The notes below the pieces were generated by a model. It was not told the origin of the DNA and did no database searches. It saw only the letters and a program-made list of their open reading frames with translations. The position numbers and the translations under genes were made by a program. Positions 25,101-39,506 of a DNA stretch of 64,000 nt are shown here, in pieces (positions within the stretch are counted from its first letter, which is position 1; each line of letters starts with the position of its first letter). The stretch is from Serilophus lunatus (taxonomy: Eukaryota > Chordata > Aves > Passeriformes > Eurylaimidae): the NCBI GenBank assembly GCA_013399895.1, contig VXBA01000317.1, forward strand, positions 1,031,539-1,095,538, in the 5' to 3' direction.

Positions 25101-28100
25101 TGAGTGAAACAGTCCCTTCAGGAAGGTCCCAAATGTTCCACTGCTGTTTGGGCCTTCCCTTTAGGACAGTGTCTCTTAAAACAGAAACAGCACTTCTTTG
25201 CATTCTCCTTGCCTTGTCCCATCTTTTGTGCACAATACATGTATTAAATACTGGCTCATTTGGGGATCTGGCTGGGACTCTGCTTGCCATCCTGTTTAAT
25301 ACCATACACTTTTATGTTTTTGTAGCACATGTTGAACTTGATGAGCTTAAAGGTCTTTTCAACCTTAACAATTCTACACATGGAGCCTAAAAAAAAGAAA
25401 AGCTTCCTGCTTTTCCTCTCTCCACATCTTCTCTGATGCCAACTGATGCATCTTGCAGTTTTTCCATCTCTGGCTCTCCCAAGAAGCTCCAGGATTGCTG
25501 GATTTAGCCCCAGGCCTGTTGTAGTGTCCTTGGGAGTGTATTGACAGTGTCTTCTTCTTCCAGGGAAGCAAAGAGAAGCTAAAGGAGCATGAGAAAGCTG
25601 CAGTTGGGGCCCACATGCTGCTGCTCCTGCAGCACATGAGGCAGCTGAAGGGAGACTTGTGCTCTGCTGCCAAAGCTGCCCAGGGTTTCACCCCCCAGTC
25701 AGAGCTGAATGTGAATGGGGCAGGAAGAAGCATCTCCAAGCTGCAGATCCCAGCAGGGCTGGACATCAGCGGGGATCTGGAAGTGGACTGTTTTCCTGGC
25801 TCTTCTGTTCCTGGAGATGAGTCTGTTCTGCCACAGCTCATGAGGGAGAAGGTGCTTTCTGAGCTGGAAAACAAGCTGCACGTGTTTGAGAATATTGTGG
25901 CAGTGCTCAATAAGGAGGTGGAGAGCTCCAACATGGAAATCATGGCCTTCCGCAGGCAGAGCGAACTGGATCAAAATATAATCCGAGGCCTTGAGCTGAA
26001 GGTAAACAGTGGCAATAAGGATTGTTTGTGTGCTTGTTCTAATTGAGATTCATCAGAGAGAGCTGTAGGGATCAGGGCAGGGAGTGTGAGCTGTGAAGTG
26101 TTAACTTCTGGACACATCTTCAGGATCCTTTTGTTGGGTACATTTTCAAGTGGGAATCTCTTAATTTTTGTTCTCTAACCCCACATTTAGGTACTGAGAT
26201 ATTCCTGAAGGTTTTGAGTGTTCAGAGTTTGCCATGATCAGACTGTGAGCAAGCCAGACAGTTGTTCAATTGACTGATCCTCTCACAGCAGCATTTTGCC
26301 TGGAGGCCCAGACAACCATCTCTGCGGTTGTTTTGAGACCTAGCTGTCACTTAAAAAGAAATCAAAGGAGAATTTCTGAACATGAGGGCTCCAGCTACTC
26401 CTGCAGCACATCCTGGAGAGGGGGGGTTGATTGGGAAATGATTTGTTGCTTCTAGATTGCAGAGCTGCACCGGTGCCTGACACAGAAGGACGCAGGGCTG
26501 AGCAGTCTGCACAAGAGCCTGCTGTTCTCTGAGCAAGCTTCCTATGATGGGATCTTTCTGTGGAAAATAACAGACGTTGGCAGGAAGCTCCAAGACTCTG
26601 TGACTGGCAGAACAGTCGGGTTGTATTCACCAGGTAAAGCACGTGGTGTATCTGTGTGTTTGCAAACCCTCATTTCTCTAGAATGCTGCTTCCTGCTGCT
26701 CCTGTCAGCAGGAGGACCTTGAAAACAGCTCCTTAAACCAAGATGCTGTTTGTGGCAAGCCCTGTAATCCAGGGCAGCTTTTCCAGCTCTATCTTGGGGT
26801 CTCATCCTGCAGTTTGCCCTCCACCACAGCCACTTGCAGTGACATTTGGTGGATCCATCTCTCCCAGCCCACAGCTCGGTGCCTGATGGCACCACAGGGC
26901 TTCCTGCTGCAGCCATTTCCCATGTGGGAAGTAATTGGATTAGGTAAAATACACTTGTGTGGCTAATAACAGGTAATTTTCACCGAGGCATGAGGCACTA
27001 AAAGGATTCCAGCTGCTGGATTTTCATTGCTTGTGATCTCCAGAGGGTGCTGATTTGTCTGCTCTCCTCTCTGAGAGCAGCACACGGCACACGCCACCTT
27101 TTCCCATGTGCCAGAACACTCACTGTGCTTTCCTGTGTTTCCAAAGGAAGCTTTGTTAACAAAGAATTCTGATTTTCAGCTTTCTACACTGCGAAATATG
27201 GCTACAAGGTGTGTCTGAGGGTGTACCTGAACGGGGATGGGACAGGGAAAGGGACCCACATGTCCCTGTTCTTCGTTGTCATGAAAGGAGACTACGATGC
27301 TTTGCTCCCGTGGCCCTTCAGGCACAAGGTAAGAAGGGAAACCTTTCCATGCCTGGTCCCAGCCTAAACCCACTGCTTCTTCCAGTCAACACAAGGGCAC
27401 TTTTCCTCTGGAGTTTAGTGGAAGTTGGAGTGTTTTCCCATTTTCCTCTCTGAAGGCCATCCTGCAATCCTGGGTAATAATTTGTCTCTGTCTGGAGTCA
27501 CTTGCAGGGAAAGCTGCTCCTGCTGATATCCCATACTTTGCCAGGTAGGACTTTCAGGCACCAGAACGTGGTGTTTGGAATATTCCAACCTGTGTCCCCC
27601 TGGGCTAAAGCCAGAAACACATTTTCTTCTGGCTCTTGTTAAGCATAGATAATAGCAATTTGTGAGGGAATTGTGACTTGCTGCCTGAAGGTGTCAGAAG
27701 GGTGAGGTGAGAGTTCCACTATAAAGGTGCCACAGATGTCTCATGTGATCCTAGTTTTATTTTTCCTCCTAAGTGTGATCTGATAATGGCAACAGTGGTT
27801 AGAAAAGCACTGAAATCATGGCAGGACCTGATCTTTGCTCTGGCACTTGCCTTCATGTGGTAGTAATTCCATAAGCCTTTCACAGAAATAACTTTATTAC
27901 CAGTTAGCAGCCAAAAAGTAGAAATCACAGTTCCCAATCCTCACTGTACTACAAGATTATTATATACATTTCACATTTAAATCTAAAAAACAGTTAATAA
28001 AAGGGATAATGAGATGGGGATATTCTATTCTGATATTTAGGTTGTGTCTTTTATGAATTTGTGCACAGGCAACTGAGCTGCTTCTCCTGATTCCAAACCA

Positions 28101-28668
28101 CAGTAACAGAATAAATGTAATGACTGCAGCCAAACACAGGGTTTGCTTAAGTTGTCAGGAAAGAGGAAAAAAGTCTTTGGACTGGGCAGTTCTCTACCAA
28201 GAAAGAATTCCTTACTTGATTTAACGTTAATGTAATTTTGTTTTACGAGTGTCAAAGTTTTAAATATTTCGATTAGGAACTGCTGCAATCTCCCTTTTTA
28301 AAAGGAACTGACCTTGCAGGTTGGAAACAGTGGTTACAGTTTGTTTTTAATTACCAAGGAAGCATCAGCTGCTTTTGCAGCCCTTGTGTCCCTGACATAT
28401 TGTGGCTTCTTTTCCCTGCAGTAACTCACCATTGCCACATTCTGTTTTGCAGGTGACATTTATGTTGCTTGACCAGAATAACAGGGAACATGTTATTGAT
28501 GCCTTTCGCCCGGATTTGACATCTGCTTCCTTTCAGAGGCCAGTGAGTGACATGAACGTGGCCAGTGGCTGCCCCATGTTCCTCCCCCTGGCCAAGTTAC
28601 AGTCCCCCAAACACGCCTACGTGAGAGAGGACACGCTTTTCCTCAAATGCATCATAGAAACAAATTAG
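19151..28668 (+). CDS. TRAF1: TNF receptor-associated factor 1, with intact RING finger
   Basis: Cytoplasmic adaptor of TNF-receptor-family signalling to NF-kB. Exons: 19151-19359, 20082-20166, 21729-21827, 22130-22291, 24372-24443, 25034-25099, 25564-26001, 26456-26633, 27180-27328, 28453-28668; 557 residues. The ATG is the first base after an acceptor. Residues 17-24 (PDENEFPF) match the N-terminus of mammalian TRAF1. A C3HC4 RING follows (C41, C44, C56, H58, C61, C64, C77, C80), then TRAF-type zinc fingers (about 92-260, some irregular), an LEVD motif at 303-306, a TRAF-N coiled coil (about 318-405) and a TRAF-C/MATH domain (about 407-551). Human TRAF1 is 416 aa and has no RING. TRAF2 was considered, but the N-terminal motif, GDLEVDC, the [16 protein letters not shown] TRAF1 C-terminus and synteny between C5 and PHF19 favour TRAF1. 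Introns over 300 bp hold only the repeats listed. Confidence 0.96.
21139..21181. repeat. 18-base tandem repeat in a TRAF1 intron
   Basis: Two full copies and part of a third of GCAGGGCTTGCTCTTGTG, identical to one another, lie in the intron between the exons ending at 20166 and starting at 21729. Confidence 0.85.
24075..24252. repeat. AT-rich simple repeats in a TRAF1 intron
   Basis: Two copies of GAATTTCCTGTTCT sit about 50 bases apart, with TATATATGTATATA between them and a TGTGTGTGTG run further on. The rest of this 2-kb intron (22292-24371) shows nothing recognisable. Confidence 0.6.
25322..25384 (+). mobile_element. CR1 LINE 3'-end fragment in a TRAF1 intron
   Basis: The order GTTGAACTTGATGAGCTTAA, AGGTCTTTTCAACCTTAACA and ATTCTAC corresponds to the conserved avian CR1 3' end (GATGATCTTAAAGGTCTTTT, CCAACC, GATTCTATG), plus orientation. 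Only the terminus is preserved clearly. Confidence 0.75.
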
Positions 28669-30005
28669 CAAATCTGGAAAACCACCCATCACATGTCAAT
28701 AGTTTAGGAGGGAAAAAACACAAAATCCCCTGGAGATCCCCCCCACCTCCCCGTGCAGCAGCTGCCCAGGGCTTCCCCCAGTGCCCATGGAATGTGCTCC
28801 TGCCAATGGGAATGTGATTATTCCACCAAAACGGCCCATTTCCCTGGTTTAGGTGCTGGTTGCAGTCACCCCCAGCCCCGCAGAGGGATTTGTGGAGGAG
28901 GCACTGGCAGGGAATGAGGCTGAATTCCCTTCTAGCACCTTGGATTGACAGGTCTGGGGGGTGCAGGGGGAAGCTGAGCTCTCCCCCCCTCTGGCAGTGC
29001 TGTGGGGTGTACAGTTCCCTTCCCAAGAGGTGCAGAGGGAGCCCCTGGCAGGGAGCCCCAGTGTGGGATCTTGGCTGTTCCCCAGCCAGGAGCAAGGACA
29101 GATTCCTTGCCCTGAGGCCCCGATGGGGTGTCCCTGCCTGTGCTGATGGGTGACCTCAGGAGCTGGGAGCTGTGGACAGCACTGGCTGATTTATTTCTGT
29201 ATTTATTTTAGACCTCTATTTATGTGTTCTATAAAGAGATGTTGTGTTGTATCACCAGTTGGGGACCAGACTACACTGTGCCTTGGGGGAATTATTCTTG
29301 GATTTCCAGAGGAGCTGTTTTGACTTTCCCATTGCAGATATGGAACTCTGGTGTTGTAAAACCCCTGGAAACCCAGAGCTGTGATCCAGGCAGGGCAAGG
29401 ACTTTGATTTAAAATGTCGCTTCCTGAACCTTCAAGACAAGTGAATTATTACAAATTGTTGATTTTTTTTTAATTGCTTAATTCTTCTTATGTGCTCTGA
29501 TGTTTAAGTCTTTTCACAGGCTGAAACAGAAGTAACTGCAGAAATGGTTTTTTTCCTTTTTTTACATGGATGCAAGGAATGAATAATTATTTTTTTTATA
29601 TGCAAGACAAGCTTGGGACTGTCTGGATCTGTGCAAAATCTCTCATTTCTATCTTGACAACATCCTTTAAAATAATTAGTAGTGATAAAGTATCAGATTT
29701 CAAAAACACCCACACCATAAACAAATATCTGTCAAAGCTTGTTTGGGAAGGAACTGGATATTCTTTGTCATCACAGACAAACAGTCTCTCTCTGTCTGTC
29801 TTTTGCATATTTAAAATATTCTTTCAGGGACAGTTATTTTTCCAGCAATGTGCCAGCCCCTGTAAAAACACTGCAGTAATTTGCCTAAAAATATTACATT
29901 TTTCATGGCTGTATCACTTTGACAAGTGCTGTATTTATTATGATCATTCATATTTTCTTACAACTTTATTTATTACCTAAATAAAGCTCGTTCATTTAAG
30001 AAAGG
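28669..30005 (+). other. TRAF1: TRAF1 3' UTR with AU-rich elements and poly(A) signal
   Basis: Follows the stop codon at 28666-28668. Three ATTTA motifs (29189, 29201, 29218) cluster within 35 bases, an arrangement often linked with rapid mRNA decay. AATAAA at 29980 is followed about 15-25 bases on by a plausible cleavage region and a T-rich stretch. Earlier cleavage sites are possible. Confidence 0.6.
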
Positions 30006-30389
30006 TTTGGGTGTTATATTTTTTCCCTGTAAAATAGAGAACTGAGCAACTTGGAGATGTGATGAAGGGGATTTGTTACAGAACCAGCTGAACCGTGCTA
30101 CAACACTTTCCTTCTTTCTTTTCTCCTTCCCTTCTTTCTGGGGGAAGGAAGGTCACTTTGGAACAACAGACATGCCCAGAACAGCCATTCCCTCAAACCT
30201 GCCCAGCTGGGAGAGCACTTACAGGCTCCTCATGTCTTATGCAGTCACACAGAGCACGCAAAGAGAGCTATGTCAAAAAAAAAAAAAAGGAGGCTATGGA
30301 TCAAATCCATTCTAAATAAACAAAAAGACATGCAACCCAATCCCTAACGCTCTTCCTTTTAAAGGCACAGCTGGCACAAAGCAGCCAAA

Positions 30390-30680
30390 TGTCAGATTTA
30401 ACTGCTCTGACTTTAATTAGAGCCGCACCTCGGACCCAAGGCGCCCTTTGGGGTGGCTCAGCATCCTTGGAAAGGGCTCCGAGGAGCCCGAGCTGCCCCT
30501 GCACGAGGCACCGCCGGGGCCGCAGCATTACCACGTCCATGTGGAATGTATTGAGCCGCTTTCCAAACACGGGGCTCCGCTCCCAGCCCCGGTGTTCCTG
30601 GAACAGGCGCCGCATTTGCATTTCCAGGACCTTCAGCCGCAAAACCCTCTTGATAAGGAAGTGGCTGACACTTAAAGGAG
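30390..30680. other. GC-rich block between TRAF1 and PHF19
   Basis: A sharply bounded GC-rich island of about 290 bases lies downstream of the TRAF1 poly(A) signal. It contains the POU octamer ATTTGCAT at 30613-30620. Open frames here lack any recognisable domain. It could be a regulatory element or the edge of an unannotated transcript. Confidence 0.35.
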
Positions 30681-31872
30681 CTGAAATCGGAGAGGTATCA
30701 GGAGTTCCCCCGATCCATTAAAGCACTTCTGTTGTGGAAAGGAGCTGCCAAAGTGATTTTTTTATTTTGGGGTGGGTGGGTGCTGGATCAAACGATGCAG
30801 AAAAGTCAAGGAGAATTTTAGTGAGTTAAATCAGCACCGTTTGCTCCACGTTTAAGGGTTGGGTTGGCAAAGAGTCACAGCACTTAGAATGGTCTGAAAT
30901 TATCAAGGACAAGGTTTGCAGGGAAAGATGGAGGGGCTTTGGTTTGGTTTTTTTGAAAGGACTAATAAAGCTAAAAAAAACCCCAGGCAGATTTTAGGCT
31001 TATAAACTTCAGGGCACGAAAAGAACCCAAACCTTGCACACAGTGGCTTTGAGCTTAAATTGGTTGTGTTGGTCAATCAGGTGGTTTCTGTGAAGAACTG
31101 GTTGAGACCACCAGAGCAAAATGTTGGCCCAGAGAGAGAGGAAATCATGTCAATACCCTTGAACTACTTTGGTTGTAGCTTCTTCTACTGTCGTGGATGC
31201 ATCCCATTGAACCAGCTGCATCTCCAGCTAGAAGTGGCCCTTGGGAGCTGCCCAGCCACGGGAGGCTCGGGAGTGGAGCCGTTCCTGCAGATCCGACCTC
31301 CACGTCAGGCCTGCAGCTCAAAGGCAGCTTCATGTTTGGGTTTCCATTCAATATTCCTCGGCTTCGGTCTCCAAGGCTACATGCCAACATACAACCCCTC
31401 CTCCCACTCCTGTTTTCAAAGAAAGAAAAACACTGTGAAAAGAGGCTGCAACGATTTTCTGGGCAGTTTTCAAAGCAGAAAGGCAGAGCTGGGAGCTGCT
31501 CTCCCTGCACACTCCACAGGCTCTGCTCCATGATTCTCCGGGTGCTCCATCCCCCTGCGAGCAGGAAAGCACCTCCCAGCTCTGTAAGTGCAGGGTGTGG
31601 AGGAGCGATTAAAAGTTTTTAAGGAAAAACTGGGAGTTTTGGAGTAGGTGGCTACCTGGGGCTTCATGCGAGTCCTTTGGCAAATCCTTTTGCTCCTTCC
31701 CAGCAGAAAGTGTCAGTGTCATCCCACCGAGGATCCTGGAGCCCCACTGGAGCAAAATCAGTCACTCAGCTCTGTTTGACCACTGGCCACGATCCCACAG
31801 TGCCAAGGAAATGGGATCTCCAGTGGCTCCCCCAGTGCCCAAGGTCGTGTGGGAAAAGCCAGGTGCATGTGC

Positions 31873-31927
31873 AGAGGAGGAGGAGAAAGAGGGGGAGGAA
31901 GAGGAGGAGGAGGAGGAGAAGGAGGGC
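31873..31927 (+). repeat. GGA/GAG purine microsatellite
   Basis: An almost pure purine tract of GAGGAGGAG type, with interruptions. Such tracts create long glutamate-rich or pyrimidine-rich false open frames on either strand. Confidence 0.85.
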
Positions 31928-32440
31928 AGAACCGGTAGCTCAGTGCAGCAGGAGCAGAGGCCAGGCTCGATGGGTGCTGTGGGAGAAGCACCTGCAAAGA
32001 AACCAGAGTTAAATGTGATTACGTGGTTCATTCCTGTTATGAACCAAACTCTCAAATTCTTTTTTTTTTTTTAATTTTCCATTAGGACTTTTGCCCCAGG
32101 GCAGTGTTACCATGCTCCCTCTGTTGGCAAGTGCCAGGTTTTGGGTGTCCTCTCCATGCAGAGGGGTTTTGGTGAGGTTATCCCTGCTCACACCCCTGAG
32201 GAACCTGGTCCAGAGTTTGATTTCCGTGTCACAACATCCACATTCCTGTGGGAAGCAACCAACATGCTGCAAACATCCCCCACGGGGGCTGGGGAGGAGG
32301 GTGGGGAGTGGGACAGGCTGGCACAGGCACGGTGCCCAAGGAGTGTGGCACACCACTGGATTTGGGGCAAACACAGCACCCCCAGCACAGTGGGGTGGGA
32401 TTTGTGTGAGGGCAGAGCTGCGGTGGAAGGGTTATTTTAA

Positions 32441-32480
32441 TCCTGAGATGACTCACGCTATCCTGACGTGACTCACGTGG
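32441..32480. repeat. 20-base tandem duplication carrying two TGACTCA sites
   Basis: Two adjacent 20-base units both start TCCTGA and both contain TGACTCAC. The AP-1/TRE core TGACTCA lies at 32449-32455 and 32469-32475, exactly 20 bases apart, about two helical turns. It lies roughly 2.4 kb upstream of the first PHF19 coding exon. Confidence 0.75.
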
Positions 32481-32510
32481 AGATGGGGCGTGGGACTGGC
32501 TGGAGGTGTG

Positions 32511-32570
32511 GCACGGCATGGCACGGCATGGCACAGCGTGGTACAACATGGCACAGCGTGGCACAGCATG
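32511..32570. repeat. Decamer tandem array, six units
   Basis: Six consecutive 10-base units of the form GCACGGCATG, with variants GCACAGCGTG and GTACAACATG. The register is exact over 60 bases with no indels. The units are CATG-rich. Confidence 0.9.
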
Positions 32571-33198
32571 TTGGACCACCACCTTCTTGCCATGCTGGGC
32601 TTTCTCTCACGCACAGACTTGTAGAGAAGGAGCAGTGGACATGCAGGACCCATCACTCACTGTTTCCCATCCCGTTCACCGGTGGCTCAGCACCAGGAGC
32701 ACTCGGACACCAAAGTTTTAAGGGAAAGTCTGATTAAAAAAATGTTATTTCTAAGCTGACAGGATTCCAGGTGTCTGAAAGGGAACTCAGCCCCGTGTCA
32801 CTCGTTCCTGACAGTCGGGGAGCTGCTCACTTGCAGTTCAAACTTCGTTGCAGGTGTTCTGAGCCTCAGCTCCTGGTGCTGCAGGAGCTCATCCACTGCA
32901 CGCAGGAAAATCCATATGGATTCTACTTGTGTTTGGCCCAGACCCTGCCCTGGGAATCAGCTCCTCTATGGCCCAAGCAGCCTGGAAAACATTGCTTTTT
33001 CAGGAGCACTTTCCAACAAACAGCAAATCCTACAGATTTCTTCTTGGCACCGAACGAAGCATTTTTTTCAGTGATAGATTTTCTCTGTTGAGATTCAGAG
33101 AAAGGCTGAAAAGCTGCTCCCGCTTCCAGGAATCCCGGCGAGCACAGGTCGTTCCCGCTCAGGACAACGCAGTGCAGGCACTGCCCGCATCCCCCCCC

Positions 33199-34046
33199 NN
33201 NNNNNNNNNNNNNNNNNNNNNNNNNNNNNNNNNNNNNNNNNNNNNNNNNNNNNNNNNNNNNNNNNNNNNNNNNNNNNNNNNNNNNNNNNNNNNNNNNNNN
33301 NNNNNNNNNNNNNNNNNNNNNNNNNNNNNNNNNNNNNNNNNNNNNNNNNNNNNNNNNNNNNNNNNNNNNNNNNNNNNNNNNNNNNNNNNNNNNNNNNNNN
33401 NNNNNNNNNNNNNNNNNNNNNNNNNNNNNNNNNNNNNNNNNNNNNNNNNNNNNNNNNNNNNNNNNNNNNNNNNNNNNNNNNNNNNNNNNNNNNNNNNNNN
33501 NNNNNNNNNNNNNNNNNNNNNNNNNNNNNNNNNNNNNNNNNNNNNNNNNNNNNNNNNNNNNNNNNNNNNNNNNNNNNNNNNNNNNNNNNNNNNNNNNNNN
33601 NNNNNNNNNNNNNNNNNNNNNNNNNNNNNNNNNNNNNNNNNNNNNNNNNNNNNNNNNNNNNNNNNNNNNNNNNNNNNNNNNNNNNNNNNNNNNNNNNNNN
33701 NNNNNNNNNNNNNNNNNNNNNNNNNNNNNNNNNNNNNNNNNNNNNNNNNNNNNNNNNNNNNNNNNNNNNNNNNNNNNNNNNNNNNNNNNNNNNNNNNNNN
33801 NNNNNNNNNNNNNNNNNNNNNNNNNNNNNNNNNNNNNNNNNNNNNNNNNNNNNNNNNNNNNNNNNNNNNNNNNNNNNNNNNNNNNNNNNNNNNNNNNNNN
33901 NNNNNNNNNNNNNNNNNNNNNNNNNNNNNNNNNNNNNNNNNNNNNNNNNNNNNNNNNNNNNNNNNNNNNNNNNNNNNNNNNNNNNNNNNNNNNNNNNNNN
34001 NNNNNNNNNNNNNNNNNNNNNNNNNNNNNNNNNNNNNNNNNNNNNN
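33199..34046. other. Assembly gap (848 N)
   Basis: Unknown bases, bounded on the left by a C-run and on the right by a CpG-rich sequence. It sits where the PHF19 promoter and first noncoding exon are expected. The gap length may be an estimate. Confidence 1.
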
Positions 34047-34330
34047 AGCCTCGTGGGGAGCGGAGCGGAGCCGCCGCCGCGCTCGGAGCCGCTCCCGCGC
34101 GGGGACCCGGCGGGTGCCGCTGGCGGGACGTGTGGCGGCTGGTTCTGCTGCCCCGGGAGCGCCGGGCTTTGGCGTGGGGGTGATCCCGCTGCCCGTCCCG
34201 GCCGCGCTCGGGGAACGGGAGAGTCCGCACGGACGGCAGGGGCCGCGCACGGCGGGGGTCGGGTCGTGGCCACGCGTGTTGCCCCGAGGCCACGTGTGTG
34301 GCCGCGACGGGAGCGCGAAGGGGAGAAAAG
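34047..34330 (+). promoter_or_regulatory. PHF19: Right part of the PHF19 CpG island
   Basis: Very GC- and CpG-rich sequence (GGAGCGGAGCGGAGCC, CGCCGCCGCGCTCGG) directly after the gap and about 0.6-0.85 kb upstream of the first coding exon. It probably includes promoter or noncoding first-exon sequence. No donor could be chosen with confidence. Confidence 0.55.
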
Positions 34331-34894
34331 TTCCTTTCTAGTCGTTTTCGTGGTGTCCGTTGGGATCGCAGCTCCGCTGCGGATGTTTCCTCGTCTCCTG
34401 CACCCCAAACCTCGTGGTGGTGACATTCGGCCACCTGGGTTCGCTCGCTGTGGGTGGTGCTGGCACATCCCTGCTCCCGCAGCAGTCGCGGTGGTTTGGG
34501 AGCCCGCAAAACTGCTTGGAAATTGTGATTTAAAAATCGCAGTAAATTTTAAAACTTTTATCCCTCACATGCTCCTTCCCAAAACTGAGCCGTGCTATCC
34601 TCGTGCTGCCCAGCCGGGTGGCTCAGTGCTGTGGGAGCCGGTGCTGTCAGGGGTTAATTCCCTCCTGCTCACCAGCAGCAAAGATTTTCACTGCTCCCTA
34701 GACTTCATAGAAAAGAACCATCTCATCAGCACTTATTTCACAGGTCCTGAGCCTCTGCTGGTGGGGCTGAACCATCCCTGGGCATGGTCCTCCCAGGCAA
34801 GACCTTCGAGGATGCCGTGCTCGGCTGTCGGGCACGTTGTGTCGTGTCACAAGGGCAGGTGACAGTGTGTGTGTGTCCCCTCCAGGCTCTGCTG

Positions 34895-39506
<4,612 letters not shown>

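Larger units (their letters stand above)
30720..33198. other. Spacer upstream of PHF19
   Basis: No gene recognised. It holds a purine repeat (31873), a doubled AP-1-like site (32441), a decamer array (32511) and a T-run near 32060. GC content rises towards the gap that starts at 33199. Confidence 0.6.

Noticed and set aside
19151..28668. Assignment as TRAF2 because of the RING
   Set aside because: The N-terminal DENEFPFG motif, LEVD motif, C-terminal sequence and position between C5 and PHF19 fit TRAF1.
31861..32074. Glutamate-rich or proline/serine-rich open frames
   Set aside because: Produced by the GGA microsatellite and not by a gene.
32511..32570. Decamer array as a CRISPR-like array
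   Set aside because: Units are contiguous without spacers, in vertebrate DNA.
32923..34509. Open frames of 360-530 codons spanning 33-34.5 kb
   Set aside because: Most of their length is the 848-base N gap translated as unknown residues.
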